Source: Pelargonium nanum (Eukaryota > Streptophyta > Magnoliopsida > Geraniales > Geraniaceae). Taken from it: DNA of 22,456 nt. The stretch is taken from NCBI GenBank assembly GCA_036897485.1, contig JAYMTF010001576.1, positions 1 to 22,456 of the forward strand, read 5' to 3'. The position numbers were made by a program, and so were the translations under genes. Shown here piece after piece: positions 8,408 to 19,928 of this stretch (its first letter is position 1; the number at the start of each line of letters is the position of its first letter). The notes beneath the pieces were generated by a model that worked only from the letters and a program-made list of their open reading frames with translations, did not search any database and was not told the DNA's origin.

Positions 8408-11400
8408 ATGTCGACAGAGGGAGTTAATGATGGTGAAATGATGGAAAGTCATGTAGAAGATGAGATGAAGCCTGAGAAACAGCTGTCCATCTCGAACCAT
8501 GAAAGTAATAGAAATCTTGCCAAGGAAAATGGGTTGTATGATGGCCACTTTTCTGCAGATGGCACTCACGATGAAAACCTTCTTCAAATGGTTCTTGAGC
8601 TAAAATTTCAGAATGAATTCTTCAAATCTCAGTTTGAGGGTTTGAAAGATTCTCAATCAGAAAAGGCAAGTGAACAGCAAGGTCAGGAATCTAAAAATGA
8701 AAAAGAACTCCATGAAAGGATAGAGTTATTGAATCAAGAACTTTCTGTGGAAAGACTAACACGAGGTGCAGCAGAGGAGGCTCTGAAGCATCTTCAGACA
8801 GCATACTCAGAGGCAGATTCAAGGGCCGAAGTGCTTTCTACTAAGCTTGCTGAAGGTCAGAATTATGTGGTTTGGCATTGTCTGTATATCCACAATTCTT
8901 TTGTTGCTAAAACACTACATTAGAGTTCAATAATGGAAAAAAGAACTTTACTACATCCTCATAAACCAGTCACATCTTCTTAAAATGGATCATATATGGC
9001 TAGCCTATGGATGTTGGAGGACAGAATTTTGCCTTTCAAACAACTCAAAATAAATAAGAAAAAGAAAAAAGAAAAAAACAGCGAACAGAGAATTTGCAGT
9101 TTCATTTTCTGTTTAATAATACAATTTTGAAGTGCCTTTTTATTCTTAGTTTGAATTATACGGTACGGTTTTGTTTGCATAGCCCAACAGAAGTTAGATC
9201 AAGAAATAAAAGAGCGAGAAGAGAAATACTCAGATCTCGACTCCAAGTTTAGCAGGCTTCACAAACGAGCAAAACAGCGTATTCAGGAGGTCCAAAAGGT
9301 ATGTTCTATTTTTACCTTGGATTTCAACATGATATCGTTTACATATTCTATTTTAAATTTCTGCTTTCTCTCAAAAGCAGAATTCTCTGATGCAAATGTA
9401 CTACTACGGATTGGCAGAATGTTAGTTACTGTATCCAATAAATTATTATGTTTTATAGTAACTTCTAGAGCTTAGATGGATTTATTGATTCTGTCCAAGA
9501 TAGTTAAAGGATAGGCACACTTGAGGTGATTGACTCCCTTGTCATCCGAGGCACTAGGCACAGTTTTATGACGTATAAATATATAGATATTTAATTATTT
9601 ATATGGCCATCCTGCACATGTCGAGCCTACGATAAAGAGAGACGTGAGGCTCACATGTGAGGGGAAGTGATGAAGTTGTGAAAATAAAATCTCACATTGG
9701 AAAAAGGATGAAAAGAATGAACTACTTATAAAGGTGCAATTCAATCCCTACTGACAAGGTTGACCTTTTAGTATGAGATGCCCAAACTTTTATACGTAAC
9801 TCAATAGAAGATATTAAAATTTAACACTATATTTAATGCATAAAGTTGATAAAAAAGGAAATAATATATACTTCATTTCTGTTAAATTTGAGGGAGAAGA
9901 ATTGTATATCTTTTATTCAATAAACCAGCAGCCTATTTTTACAAGGAGGGCTAATCGCTTATAAAAAAAAAAACAAGGAGGGCTAATCTGTACAAGGAAA
10001 ACAATTAGCAATGAAGGTTTGATCTCAAGCTGAAATGAGACAGTAGCCAAATTTTACAAGGAGGGTAATCTATACAAGGAAAGAAAATAAATTCTAATTA
10101 CCCTAATATACAATAATTCCGGACAATTAGCAATCAAGGATTGATCGCAAGCTGTATTGATCTCTCATCGGTGATGAAAATAGTCATTTAGGAGTTGGTA
10201 CAGTATTGAGAATTCCATTTGTTTAGAGTTCCACATGGCCCACATGTCTAATAGTTTTTTTTTATAGGCCACATGTCTAATAGTTATTGCATGTTATTGA
10301 GCCATAAATTTCGTTTAGCTAACAAATGGCTTCAATGTGGGATAGATAAAGAAAGAAGTATAACACTTGACAGTCTTCTCATAGTAATTTATGACCATTC
10401 TTTGTTTGTTCAATAAGAAGACCACATGGAATGTTTCATTGGAACATCTAAATATATATTATTTGTCTCGCCGTGCTTCACATTACAAGCAAAATCTATG
10501 AGCTACCTATATGGGTGTTTTCTTAAAATTAATTTCTGATATTTGGAAACTATCATCTCCAGGAAAAAGATGACCTTGAATCTCGGTTTCGTGAAGTAAG
10601 TGAAAAAGCGGAGAAAGCATCATCCCAACAGTCAGCATTGCAGCAAGAGCTGGAGCGAACGCGACAGCAGGCAAAAGAAGCTTTGAAAGCAATGGATGTG
10701 GAAAGGCAACAGTTACGAAGTGCAAACAATAAGTAATATCTCTTAACTGCCAGTAGGACCACTAGTACGTCATCTGGGATTCTATGTATGAGATGATTAA
10801 TATGCATTGTGGTTATACCTTGTTCTATTGACTTTAAGCCAGGTTCATTTTTTCTGCTGGAAGTTCTTAATAACTTCTAATGTACTCAACTTGGCCAAAA
10901 AAGAAAGCATAAACATGTCATATAGTTTAAAATGTGTGTGTGTAGAACTACAAGTGTGTTGTTTAACCATTGCAAAACCCGACTAAATAATCTGTAGGTG
11001 AGTTTGTTAAATAGATTGCTAATGTGGTTGCTTTTTTATCTGTCTTGGGTAGCTCTTGCATCTTATTATAATCCCTTTTTCTAGTCATTCCAAGTCTAGA
11101 TTGTGATTGAGGCTCCTTTATCGTTAATTTAAACTGCATTATGTAATAGTCATGCATATCTCAAAGATCACTTAGTACATATTTATTGCATAAAACAAGT
11201 ATAGAAACAAAATTTCTCTTTTATCAATAAAAGTTCGCTTGCATTATAGTTTTTGTTACACATATTTTCATGCTTAACTATGCTAGTGCAATCCAGACTT
11301 CGGGATAACATTGAAGAACTGCGCCGTTCATTTGAACCTAAAGAGCATGCTCTTGAGGCCTTGCAACAGTCACTTTTGGAGAAAGAGCAGGTATTAGTTA

Positions 11401-14400
11401 TAGATGCTCAACTCGCTTGTTTTCACTGTATACAGATTACAGTTTCTGGACATGGCGTTCCAACTTTGCTATTGTTGCATGTAGATCTCCCCTATGTTTT
11501 CTTTTGTGCTTAGACATAGAATACAACTATCACGTGTCTTCAAATGTTTGCATGAATACCTTGTGTGCTATTTCTCCTATCTTAGGATGCATATACTGGA
11601 AGTTAGAACCTGAAGTATACTTTGGTTCATTGTTCGTTTTGGGGTTTCCTTTGGAGGACAATTTTTTATTTAAGAGTTAATTTTCATTATTCAAGTATGA
11701 CTGCCTTTTGTTTTCCTTCAGTTCAATTCTTTCCATTACATTAACTCCAAATTATTGATAGTACCTACCTATATAATTGCACCAGTTGATTATGCTTAAT
11801 GTATTGTCATTTATTTTATTCTTCTTTGTTGTCATCTGCATTTATATCTTCTGTATCTGTCTGGCCTATGTCACAGATGTTGGAAGATATGCGAGGGTTA
11901 CTGCAAGCTGCTGATGAAAAAAGGCAAGCTTCAATAGCTGAGCTCTCTGCTAAACATCAGAAGGTAACACTTGCACTTGATGCCTTCAATGTGCTTCTTT
12001 AGTATATACCAAAAAATGTGCTTTAGCCTCAATCTGGTTTTATGTATATATTGCCCTAGATCGTAGAGAATCTCGAAGCCCAAATTGCTGATGCATTATC
12101 CGATAGAAGTAAAGCTACTGAAACCATATCTTCACTGCAGGTGAGAATTTATGTCTTGAGGTTTATTCTGTGCTAGGCACATTGGGTCCTATTTTTTTGT
12201 CCCAAAGGAGAATCTTCAACTTGTAGAATTGCAAAGCAGCAGGAAAAAACTTAGGAGCTACAGATCACTGCTTTTTATATTTTTTATTGTTGCCGCTTTT
12301 ACATTGTTTTACTTCAATTTAAGTTTTACAGCTAAGATCTGCCAAAGATGTGTCCATTTCATTCATTAGATGCACTGCTAATACACTATTCTTACAGGTT
12401 TCACTTGCTCAGAAGGAGTCTAAGATCGCTGAGATGGATGCAGCTTCAAGTGGTGAAGCAGCAAGGCTTAGAGCTTCTGTAGAATCTGTCAAAGGAGAGC
12501 TTGTTCACCTGAAACATGAGCATGTATGACTACAAACTTTGATCATATCAATTACCATAAGGACTTTTGTGATGTGAACTCTTTTTGTTTGTTTGTTTAC
12601 TTATATTTACTGACTGTGGTGGCAAAACGTCATGTGTGCTTAGTTATTTCATATGTTAAATTTAGTAAATTCGGCAGCAGTAGGTTTGATTTGGATGGGA
12701 AGTATTTGTGATCCTTAGGTAATCAAGTTAGCAATGCAATGCATGCCTAAACTTAGGAATTTGGGATGCCTATCTAAATGTGGCTGATAAGTGTTGAAGT
12801 ATCCAAATTGAAAGTGTTTGGAGTTTGAGACTGCTCGATATACTCATTGAGCCTTCCCCTTAATAGCTTAAGCTCTTAAGTAAGATTTAAGTATAACATG
12901 GACTGGAGTTGGTTTGGTGCATGTGTGTACCATTTGCTGCCTCGTGTAATTCTTGATCCACGTGCAGAGTAGACCTGCATGTAAGGATGATCGTTGAAAG
13001 TGTGTAGATGTTTAGGCCGTTTGATGTATTAGTTGCGCTAACACTTGATAACTTAAGCTCGTAGATAAGTTTTAACAATTGGGAGGCAGAAATTTGGGCT
13101 TATAGTGGGGACCATTGGCGGACCTGGTGAGTAGGCAATTGATATATATATCAATTGTGCCTATGCTTATTGGATGAAACCTTTCTTATTTTATCTCTCT
13201 TTAAGCCATGGTTTGATTTTCTTTCCCTACTGCTCTTTCTTTATGCCATTTCCCCCATTTTTATGGTTTGCTGGTGTTATTTTTTTTCTTTAGAGTTATT
13301 TTGATTTCATTTTATTTCTGTAAAAAAAATTTATAAATGAATTCATAATAAGTATTTATTATTTATTTTTTAGCCCATAGCCAAAATCCAAGTAACTTAA
13401 TAGTCAATAGTATTGACTCAAGTCATTTATTGACATTGAGTCATTGACTCCTCTGATCATAATAAATATGACCTTTTGTAATTTTTATAGTCTAAATTTA
13501 GTACAATATCTGTTATGAATTAAATTTTGAACATTCTAGAATCTCATAAGATTTTTAATGCATAAATTTTTAATTCGTATAGATAAAAATTTGTTGTTTG
13601 CATATTATTAGCAAATATTGAACATGTAGTTTACGTCTCTTACAAATTTTTTTATTACTAGTTGTTTTTACATTCATATAAACATATACGTTAGTTGTGT
13701 TATATAATCATAACTTAAAGTTGTGCCCGTGCTTTTTATAATGTTTGGTTCTACCTGGAGGGGACAATATAATATGAGCATGTATAGATAGATTAGGCTT
13801 ATGGATCAGCTACAATTTGGGCCATTGATAGGCTGATAATGAATGGAAAAACTGCTTGAGTTTAAGGACTTCAAGGGTACATTTCAGTTGTTTAACTGGC
13901 TCATGGCTATGTAGTCATTTCTTCTATCTGAATCTGAAGTTGCTCGGGTACCCCTTTCCATTGTTTGAATGTGTACAGTGTACCCATCTCTATCCACAAT
14001 AATTATGAATAAAATATATTTTTTACCATATTAAAGAATTCATAATATGTGCTGTACTTGTAGATCTTATATTTCACATCTACTTCAGCTATTTTACATG
14101 TATACTGTTTAAGTTCTTATTTTTAATATACATGTAATGCATTCAGGAAAAAGAAAAGGAAAGCTGGGACGCTGCCTCCCAGGCTCTCAAAACTAAACTG
14201 GAAGTTGCTGAAAGTAACTGCATCCGTGCAGAAATAGAAGCTGCCAAAATGAGAAGTATCATCCCATTTCCTTATGAAATTTCATATGATTACTGATATA
14301 CGAGTGACATGTAACATTTCATTCTCTTTAAATTGGGCAGGTCAACTGGAATCAGAATTGTCTGCGCAAACTAGGCTGCTGCATGCAAGAAACGCTGAAT

Positions 14401-17400
14401 TAATGGCTGCAAGGGAGGAGGTATTGTATTGTCCTCCTTTTGCAATTGAGCTTTGTTGAGAGTTGCCATCCCTTGCTCGCATGATATGCATTAGCTTCTG
14501 TTAAAGTGTCAGACTGTTAGTTAATTATTTTTTAGTTCGGTTAGCATACATAATTTAACTGTCAAAAAATTATGATAATCGTTGCAGGCCTTGAAACAAC
14601 GATTCAGCCTATGCCTTGGTTAAGGATTGCCTATGAACTTAATGGATAGAGATGGTGACTTTCAACTTTCATGTCACCATCTTTTTTTAAAACTTGAGCT
14701 AAAGAAATATGTGCAAATTACTTCATTGTCATTATCCTATGGCCGGTCATTAGTTAATTAATGATTCATCTGATATTTCTGATGTTCTTCAATCCCCATA
14801 GTACTCCATTCTGCAGGGACCCTAACCCACATACGTACTGACTATAAACATCTCTGATGTGATATTTCATGTGTTTAAATGCCTGATGTCCTCACATGTT
14901 CTTGTTTCGTGTATCTTGCAGATCAGCCATTTAGAAAGTGAATTTTCTTCTTACAAGGTTCGTGCTCATGCACTTCTCCAGAAAAAAGATGCAGAGATTG
15001 CTGCTGCAAAAGATTCTGAACAACTTAATGCTCTTGAGGAAGCACTAAAAGTAAGTGCATTTGCTTATACCTTATTGCATGTAGAAATTTGGATTAATAG
15101 GAGATGTGGAATTCCTTTGCTAGACAATTTTTTTTCCTCATTCAGGAGGCTGAAAAAGAACTATCATTGATATCCGAAGAAAGAGATACTGCCCTTCAAA
15201 ATCTTCAAGCTGCTTTGGCTAGTCATGAGAAAGCTCTTGAAGAAAGGTATTTTTGTTAAATGGACATTCTTCCTTTCATTATGCAAGTATTCTATTATAT
15301 TATGTGTAGTTGTTTTCATTTGCTTAAAATGCGTTCTCCATATTTTTATGGAAATTTTATTGTTATGAAGTATGAAGCAGTCAGCCAGTCACTAACAATT
15401 TTTTAAACCCTACATGTATGATAGAGATACAGCTCTAAGTGATGCCAAGAAACAGATTAAAAGCATTGAATCAAAGCTTGATTCTGCTATTGGTCGCCAC
15501 AAGTCAGAGAAAGAAGCTTGGGAAGTGAACCTTCAAAATTTGGAAGAGACATGGCGATGTAATATTATCTATTTGAAACTTAATGATACCCATAGTAAAT
15601 GTTATTTGATTGAGTTTTGAAATAACAATACTAAGTATGCAGTGAGGTGTGAGGCCCTAAAGGCTCAAAATGAAGTGCCTTCTGGGCAGGATCAGCAAAT
15701 GCAAAGCCAATTAGACGAACTCAAACTACGGTATAAAAAATTAAAGGTACCTTGTGTTTTCTTGTTCTCGTTTAGTTTGGATTACAATAACTAGATATTT
15801 GTGCTAATTGGCTTTATGAACTGTAGGAAGAACACGATTCCTTTCGTGATCTTGCTGATAGAATGATTGAGGAGAAGGACAAGGAGATTTCAAAACTTTT
15901 AGAGGAAAATAAGAATCTCAGTCGTTCTCTGGAAATGAGGCCACCTGTAAGATCCTTACTGTTGTTATATATAGTCACTTGTGGTCTGTAATAGCCATTC
16001 TTGTCATTTAGATTTCCAATATATCGGTTTTCTATGTATACTCTTTGGCTAATAAAATTGTTGCATGATCACAGGATGACAATCACAATGCAGGTATGGG
16101 GACATCTTCCAGCGACACTTTCATTTTCTTTTATGGATAAAAGTTGAAACTTGAAACTATTTGGTTGCAGTAGTTAAGTACTTCTATCTGAATCTGAATG
16201 TGCTCTAACATATTTTTTCCATTCAGCCCTACAAAAACAGGATGCGTTAAACTTAAGTACCTCTTTGGCAGAGCAGCAGATTGTGGTATAGCCTTTTACT
16301 TATATAAGAAGTCTCCTATTAGATCATATATAGTCAATGTGTTAAAATGATTGATTACTAAAATGTAAGTGTCCGGTTGACAAAATGATTGATTGATTAC
16401 TAACTATATTTGTTTGAAATTTCAGCTCTTGGCTAGGCAACAAGCTCAGAGAGAGGAAGAGCTAGCACAATCGCAGAGACACATTTTAGCCCTTCAAGTA
16501 TGTTCCATTCCACCAACTTTATCTTGGATTTCTTTTTATATAGTACATTTTCTTATACTTGTTTTGCTTCAGGAAGAAATTGAGGAGCTTGAACGTGAAA
16601 ACCGTCTTCATAGCCAACAGGTAGAAGCAAAACCTGATTTTCTGATGATTTCATGTATCCTTGTTAGCTGGCAGTCGAGCAACAGCACCTTAGAATCGAG
16701 TAGCTAAATGGAAATGTTTACATAGATGAAATGGAACTAAGTAACTATGCATTATTGAGAAGCTCGAGGCAGCAGCAACTCAGGAAAAGTTGAGTGGAAA
16801 TTTTGTTAGATCGTCCAACTATGACTATGCATGAGAGTTGATTTTGACAACAAACGTAATGAGTGATTATGTTCAAATGAATCTTTAGATGACATCTTGC
16901 AGTTGATTATGTTAGTCCAGGTAATAAGACGAATTAATGGCCAATAATCTGACATATAGAGCTAAGTACCAAGTAGCTTCATAAGAAAATGGTTTAATAT
17001 TACCCCAAAAGTATTAGAGTTTAAGACTTGCCTATGACCAATTGACATGCTAAAAACTTGAATAAACTTTTGTTGTCCATCTGCAATTGCATTTTTACTT
17101 TCATTTGTTTCATAATCTAAAGAATTTAACCATGCTCATTTTTGTCTATTATATTATATAATGACACATCTAAATTTGTATCTTTCTTGAAGAGGAGATC
17201 GTTTCTGTAATTGTAGATAATTGTTGCTGCCTCTTCTTACTTTATACTTTTTTTTAACATCTTGGGTGCAGCAAAGCATGTTGAAGGCTGAGCTGCGCAA
17301 CATGGAAAGAATGCAGAAGCGGGAAGGAGTAGATATGACATACCTGAAAAATGTCATCTTAAAGCTTCTTGAAACAGGTTCATATGTAATAGAATGTCCG

Positions 17401-17942
17401 CTTAGATTGCAATAACTTATTGGTTTTATGGGCTCTTATAAACATTTTCTCAACAGGTGAAGTAGAGGCACTGTTACCTGTGGTCGGAATGCTGCTTCAA
17501 TTCAGTCCTGAAGAGGTGAGAAAATATTTTTGTCTGCTCGAGATAGCTCTAAATTACAAGTAATCCAAAATTCTTTAGGAAGTAGATCGTGCAGTAATTT
17601 ACATTAGCCGCATGAAGCCCCTTCATATAAATTGTTTCTTTTTTTTGTGGACAAACTGCATTCTTCTTGGGCTGATTTTGCACATGCTAGTCTAGAGCAT
17701 TGATTGACCCAGTTGTATAAAAATACACATCCATATTACAAAATTATTCATCACTTGCTAAATCTTTGTGGAATATTAGCAGCAGAGAGTCTCATGTTTG
17801 TAATTATTGTATATGATACGCAAAAATGCAGATTCAGAAGTGTCAACAAGCATACCGGGCCTCAACTGATGTTCCACCAAGTGCAGCAAGTGACGGTTCG
17901 GGATCCACACTCTCACTTTTCTCAAGGTTCGCATTTTCATGA
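8408..17942 (+). CDS. GRIP: GRIP-domain golgin of the trans-Golgi (21 exons, complete)
   Basis: Long coiled-coil tether of the trans-Golgi; the family's C-terminal GRIP domain binds the ARL1 GTPase. Exons: 8408-8855, 9183-9298, 10563-10732, 11297-11390, 11877-11963, 12060-12140, 12398-12523, 14147-14255, 14341-14420, 14922-15050, 15146-15246, 15425-15558, 15643-15746, 15827-15946, 16075-16093, 16227-16285, 16426-16497, 16573-16620, 17272-17377, 17457-17515 and 17832-17942. They sum to 2373 nt (790 aa), matching the roughly 788 aa I recall for Arabidopsis GRIP. All introns are GT-AG and the phases are consistent. An acidic N-terminus (1-55) leads into a conserved block, ENLLQMVLELKFQNEFFKS (56-74), then near-continuous Glu/Lys/Gln/Leu-rich coiled coil to about 710, including SYKVRAHALLQKKDAE. 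The GRIP domain follows, and the tail ends in SLFSRFAFS. The first in-frame ATG is used. The gene converges on PSAT and diverges from IDH. Confidence 0.95.
8856..9182 (+). other. GRIP intron 1 (327 nt)
   Basis: A phase 1 intron with donor gtcaga and acceptor tgcatag. It contains an A-rich run around 9055-9078. No gene or repeat family was recognised. Confidence 0.85.
9640..9780 (+). mobile_element. LTR-retrotransposon remnant (polypurine tract and LTR start)
   Basis: gtgaggggaag (9658-9667) resembles a polypurine tract. It is directly followed by tgatgaagttgtg and then atctcacattggaaaaagg and a tataaag motif. This order is typical of the 3' junction and first part of plant LTRs. The internal genes and the far LTR end are missing, and the boundaries are approximate. 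Confidence 0.4.
9941..10160. repeat. Imperfect duplication inside GRIP intron 2
   Basis: acaaggaggg plus ctaatc or taatc occurs at 9941, 9973 and 10056. acaattagcaat, then aagg and a caagctg block, occurs at 10001 and again at 10123. So a block of about 60-100 nt is present twice, with an insertion of about 45 nt in the second copy. Confidence 0.6.
10733..11876 (+). other. GRIP introns 3 (10733-11296) and 4 (11391-11876), with exon 4 between
   Basis: Both are ordinary T-rich introns with GT-AG borders. Intron 3 has a short GT run near 10935. Exon 4 (11297-11390) lies between them. No other gene or transposon was recognised. Confidence 0.8.
12840..13080. mobile_element. Possible LTR-like remnant in GRIP intron 7
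   Basis: Two similar blocks, gcttaagctcttaagtaag (12867-12885) and acttaagctcgtagataag (13052-13070), flank taaggatgatcgttgaaag. That middle part loosely resembles a polypurine tract followed by an LTR start. The similarity is partial, and no element ends or flanking duplications could be fixed. Confidence 0.25.
13136..13157. repeat. Perfect 22-nt palindrome in GRIP intron 7
   Basis: caattg arms enclose an alternating TA core (gatatatatatc). Both strands read the same over 22 nt. It may be chance in AT-rich DNA or a footprint of an excised element. Confidence 0.5.
14421..14921 (+). other. GRIP intron 9 (501 nt)
   Basis: A phase 0 intron with donor gtattg and acceptor tcttgcag. An internal tgcag at 14584-14588 precedes 11 open codons, but they do not fit the protein and have no donor. 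Confidence 0.8.
16075..16093 (+). other. 19-nt microexon of the GRIP gene
   Basis: Exon 15 encodes DDNHNA plus the first base of an Ala codon that is completed by exon 16. It is flanked by cacag at 16070-16074 and gtatg from 16094. It enters in phase 0 and leaves in phase 1, so skipping it would shift the frame of the following exons. It is needed to keep the 40-codon exon 14 in frame with exon 16 (ALQKQDALNL). Confidence 0.8.
16621..17271 (+). other. GRIP intron 18 (651 nt)
   Basis: A phase 0 intron with donor gtagaa and acceptor gggtgcag, joining HSQQ to QSMLKAEL. A short open stretch near 16754-16833 looks mildly coding-like (EKLEAAATQEKL) but has no exon borders and ends in a stop. No transposon was recognised. 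Confidence 0.8.
17299..17891 (+). other. GRIP domain coding segment (exons 19-21)
   Basis: Residues about 709-765 of the golgin, spread over three exons. It contains MQKREGVDMTYLKNVI, LLETGEVEALLPVVGMLLQF and SPEEIQKCQQAY. Tyr723 of TYLKN is the invariant tyrosine that the family needs for ARL1 binding and Golgi targeting, and it is present. Intron phases are 1 (GGT split at 17377/17457) and 0 (17515/17832). The domain is intact, so the protein should be functional. Confidence 0.92.
17516..17831 (+). other. GRIP intron 20 (316 nt)
   Basis: A phase 0 intron with donor gtgaga and acceptor aaatgcag. It has a T-run at 17638-17646. Nothing else was seen. Confidence 0.8.
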
Positions 17943-19016
17943 GAGCGGAAAGGGAAGGCCAAGTTACAGATACCTTTCTTTTTCACGAGACATGCATCGG
18001 AGTGCAAAGCAGCTGCTATGCATTTTCTGCTGGCAAAGATTATGGGAGATCAGGAGCTAAGGTGGTTCCATTTACCCGATCGTGTATTCTTTTTGTAACT
18101 CTAAACCATTATATTCATTGAGCTGCTCAGCTATTGTAAATGTCGATTACCACAGGATGATATGTTATAGAGATTAAACATCAAGACTCAAGAGAGGGTG
18201 CTACAAAATTCAGCAGTGTCTGTAACAGTAGGTGAGAAAAATAATTTTGTTTATAGGACTCAAATCTGGGTCCAATCTATGGGTTGTGAAACATCAAGAC
18301 TCTGTCTGTCTACATTTCTCACCTTTCAAGAACCGCAAGAAAACAGTTTTGTTTCCATACACCATTTGTTCCAAAATGTGTGTTTTTTACATGTTTTTTC
18401 GAAACAAGTGTTATTTTGGAAAATTAGTTAGACATTAATTATTAATAATATTTTTACAATGAGTTAGTTAAAATATTGAATTCATTACCATACATGTACA
18501 AAAGAATTGTACACCACAAACTTTGTTTTAATTTCTCAAGGAGTGCATGGTCTCGGTGATTGCATTGGAATGGGGCAAGAAGGGTTAAATTGTTCTCAAC
18601 CACTGCATTGTCCAAAGAATTGAAAATAAGGCAAAGTTGCACCAAATTGTGTGCAATAACATAAAAATAAACACAAACATAAACTTTTCTTTATTTTACT
18701 TTTATTTAAAAATTCAAAGTGAAAAAGAAAATGTAATTTCAAGGTTTCATAATTATTATTAACTGAATAAACCACATCTTCTATCATTTTGAAGTATAAA
18801 CTACTACTATTAAACATTGATTATAAAATAGGGGAGGTCTCTGAGCACATCAGAAGTCTATAAAGTCAAGGCTTGAGTGCACCCAAATATAAAAGTGGTG
18901 ATACAGTTAGTTAAAATATAAGATTTTAAACAATACTTTGAAGTTTGATACGCTGTATAAGCCATTCATTAAATAATATTTTAGGTCAAGTTGGCAAGGC
19001 AAGAGCAGACACTACT
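17943..19016. other. 3' region of GRIP and intergenic DNA
   Basis: The start of this stretch must include the GRIP 3' UTR, probably to around 18170, but the poly(A) site is not certain. A 14-mer, aaacatcaagactc, occurs at 18176-18189 and again at about 18289-18302. The remainder is AT-rich without a recognisable gene. Confidence 0.5.
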
Positions 19017-19432
19017 AGAGGCTGCAATCGTTTTGAGGATCGATTTAGCTTGGATTTCGAATTGAAACATGAGATACGAACCAATTCGATAATATTTAGG
19101 ATAGGCTCAAACAAATTTACGCATTTTACACTAATATGGGCGGACTTGTCCGATTCGGTCTTTTTTTGCAAGAAAAATCAATATGAGATTCTCGTGGATC
19201 CAAATCCTCAAACATCCAAAATCCAATATGATCAATTTTGGATAGGATCGAATCAGATTTTTCTTGCAAAAAAAAGACCGGATAGGATTAGACAAATCCG
19301 GTCATTTTAGTGTAAAATGAGCGTATTTATCCAATCCAATTCAAGATATTGTTAATTCAAATCTCATGTTTCAATCCAAAATCTAAACTAAATCCGATCC
19401 AATCCAACTCATTCCGACCAATTGCAACCTCT
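19017..19432. mobile_element. Foldback (long inverted repeat) element
   Basis: The left arm starts agaggctgcaatcg (19017) and the right arm read in reverse starts agaggttgcaattgg (ending at 19432). Further paired blocks are gattgaaacatgagat, cattttacactaa and ggtctttttttgcaagaaa, so the arms are about 180 nt each around a short loop (about 19195-19250). It has no coding capacity and lies between the convergent 3' ends of GRIP and PSAT. No clear target duplication was found. Confidence 0.6.
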
Positions 19433-19928
19433 GTCAACACACTACCAGCCCAAAAGAGCCCCAACACTCCATCCTTAAAATTAAAATAATGTCATAATTA
19501 GTATCTTTCCTCATATCATATGTAATATAATACATCCCCAGTCTCTGGCTGCTTGGGTTGGTGGTGGGTAGGTAAGCTCAAGCTGTGACTGACCATTTTC
19601 ATACAAATAAATTAATGTATGGGACCCGCATAGATCATGCAATGCATGAAGACAAAATGCACTTGAAAATTGCACTCATTTACTCAAATTCAGTAACCAA
19701 AATCTTCAATCCAAGAAAGCAGAGATTTCAAAACCCAACTCTCCATTTGATTTTCCCTTTATTGCTATTAGAAAATCAACAACTGTTTGTACCACAAAAG
19801 CTCTCAATCTGGGCTAATAACAATAACATTACATTCCAAATTCAAATACCATCCCAATAAGCAACAAAACCCATATGGAAAAAACAGAACAATAACAAAA
19901 GTTGCTACAAATACTAACCAAATTAGCT
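19433..19928. other. 3' flank of PSAT
   Basis: AT-rich sequence after the PSAT stop codon (minus strand), which must include its 3' UTR. No gene or repeat was recognised. Confidence 0.5.

Larger units (their letters stand above)
9299..10562 (+). other. GRIP intron 2 (1264 nt), repeat-rich
   Basis: A phase 0 intron with donor gtatgt and acceptor ctccag. It holds a retroelement-like junction (about 9640-9780), an imperfectly duplicated block (9941-10160) and a short duplication of acatgtctaatagtt (10242-10256 and 10271-10285). There is no coding potential. Confidence 0.85.
12524..14146 (+). other. GRIP intron 7 (1623 nt), the longest in the gene
   Basis: A phase 0 intron with donor gtatga and acceptor attcag. 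It contains a pair of similar LTR-like blocks (12840-13080), a 22-nt perfect palindrome (13136-13157), and an 18-mer (13921-13938) also found in intron 15. There is no reading frame of note. Confidence 0.85.

Noticed and set aside
14584..14625. Possible alternative exon in GRIP intron 9 (ALKQRFSLCLG then stop)
   Set aside because: It has no donor site and does not resemble the family; exon 9 joins exon 10 cleanly.
16754..16833. Coding-like stretch in GRIP intron 18
   Set aside because: It has no usable splice borders, and exon 18 to 19 already joins in frame into the conserved GRIP domain.
17925..17942. Possible donor (ctcaag/gttcgc) in the last GRIP exon with further exons
   Set aside because: Reading straight through gives SLFSRFAFS and a stop, which matches the usual end of plant GRIP proteins.
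17704..18060. Reading frame across the last GRIP intron and exon
   Set aside because: It runs in a different frame from the GRIP exon and starts in the intron; the conserved GRIP C-terminus explains the exon.
18945..19310. 121-codon frame in the foldback element
   Set aside because: It runs through both arms of an inverted repeat and has no domain; it is chance.
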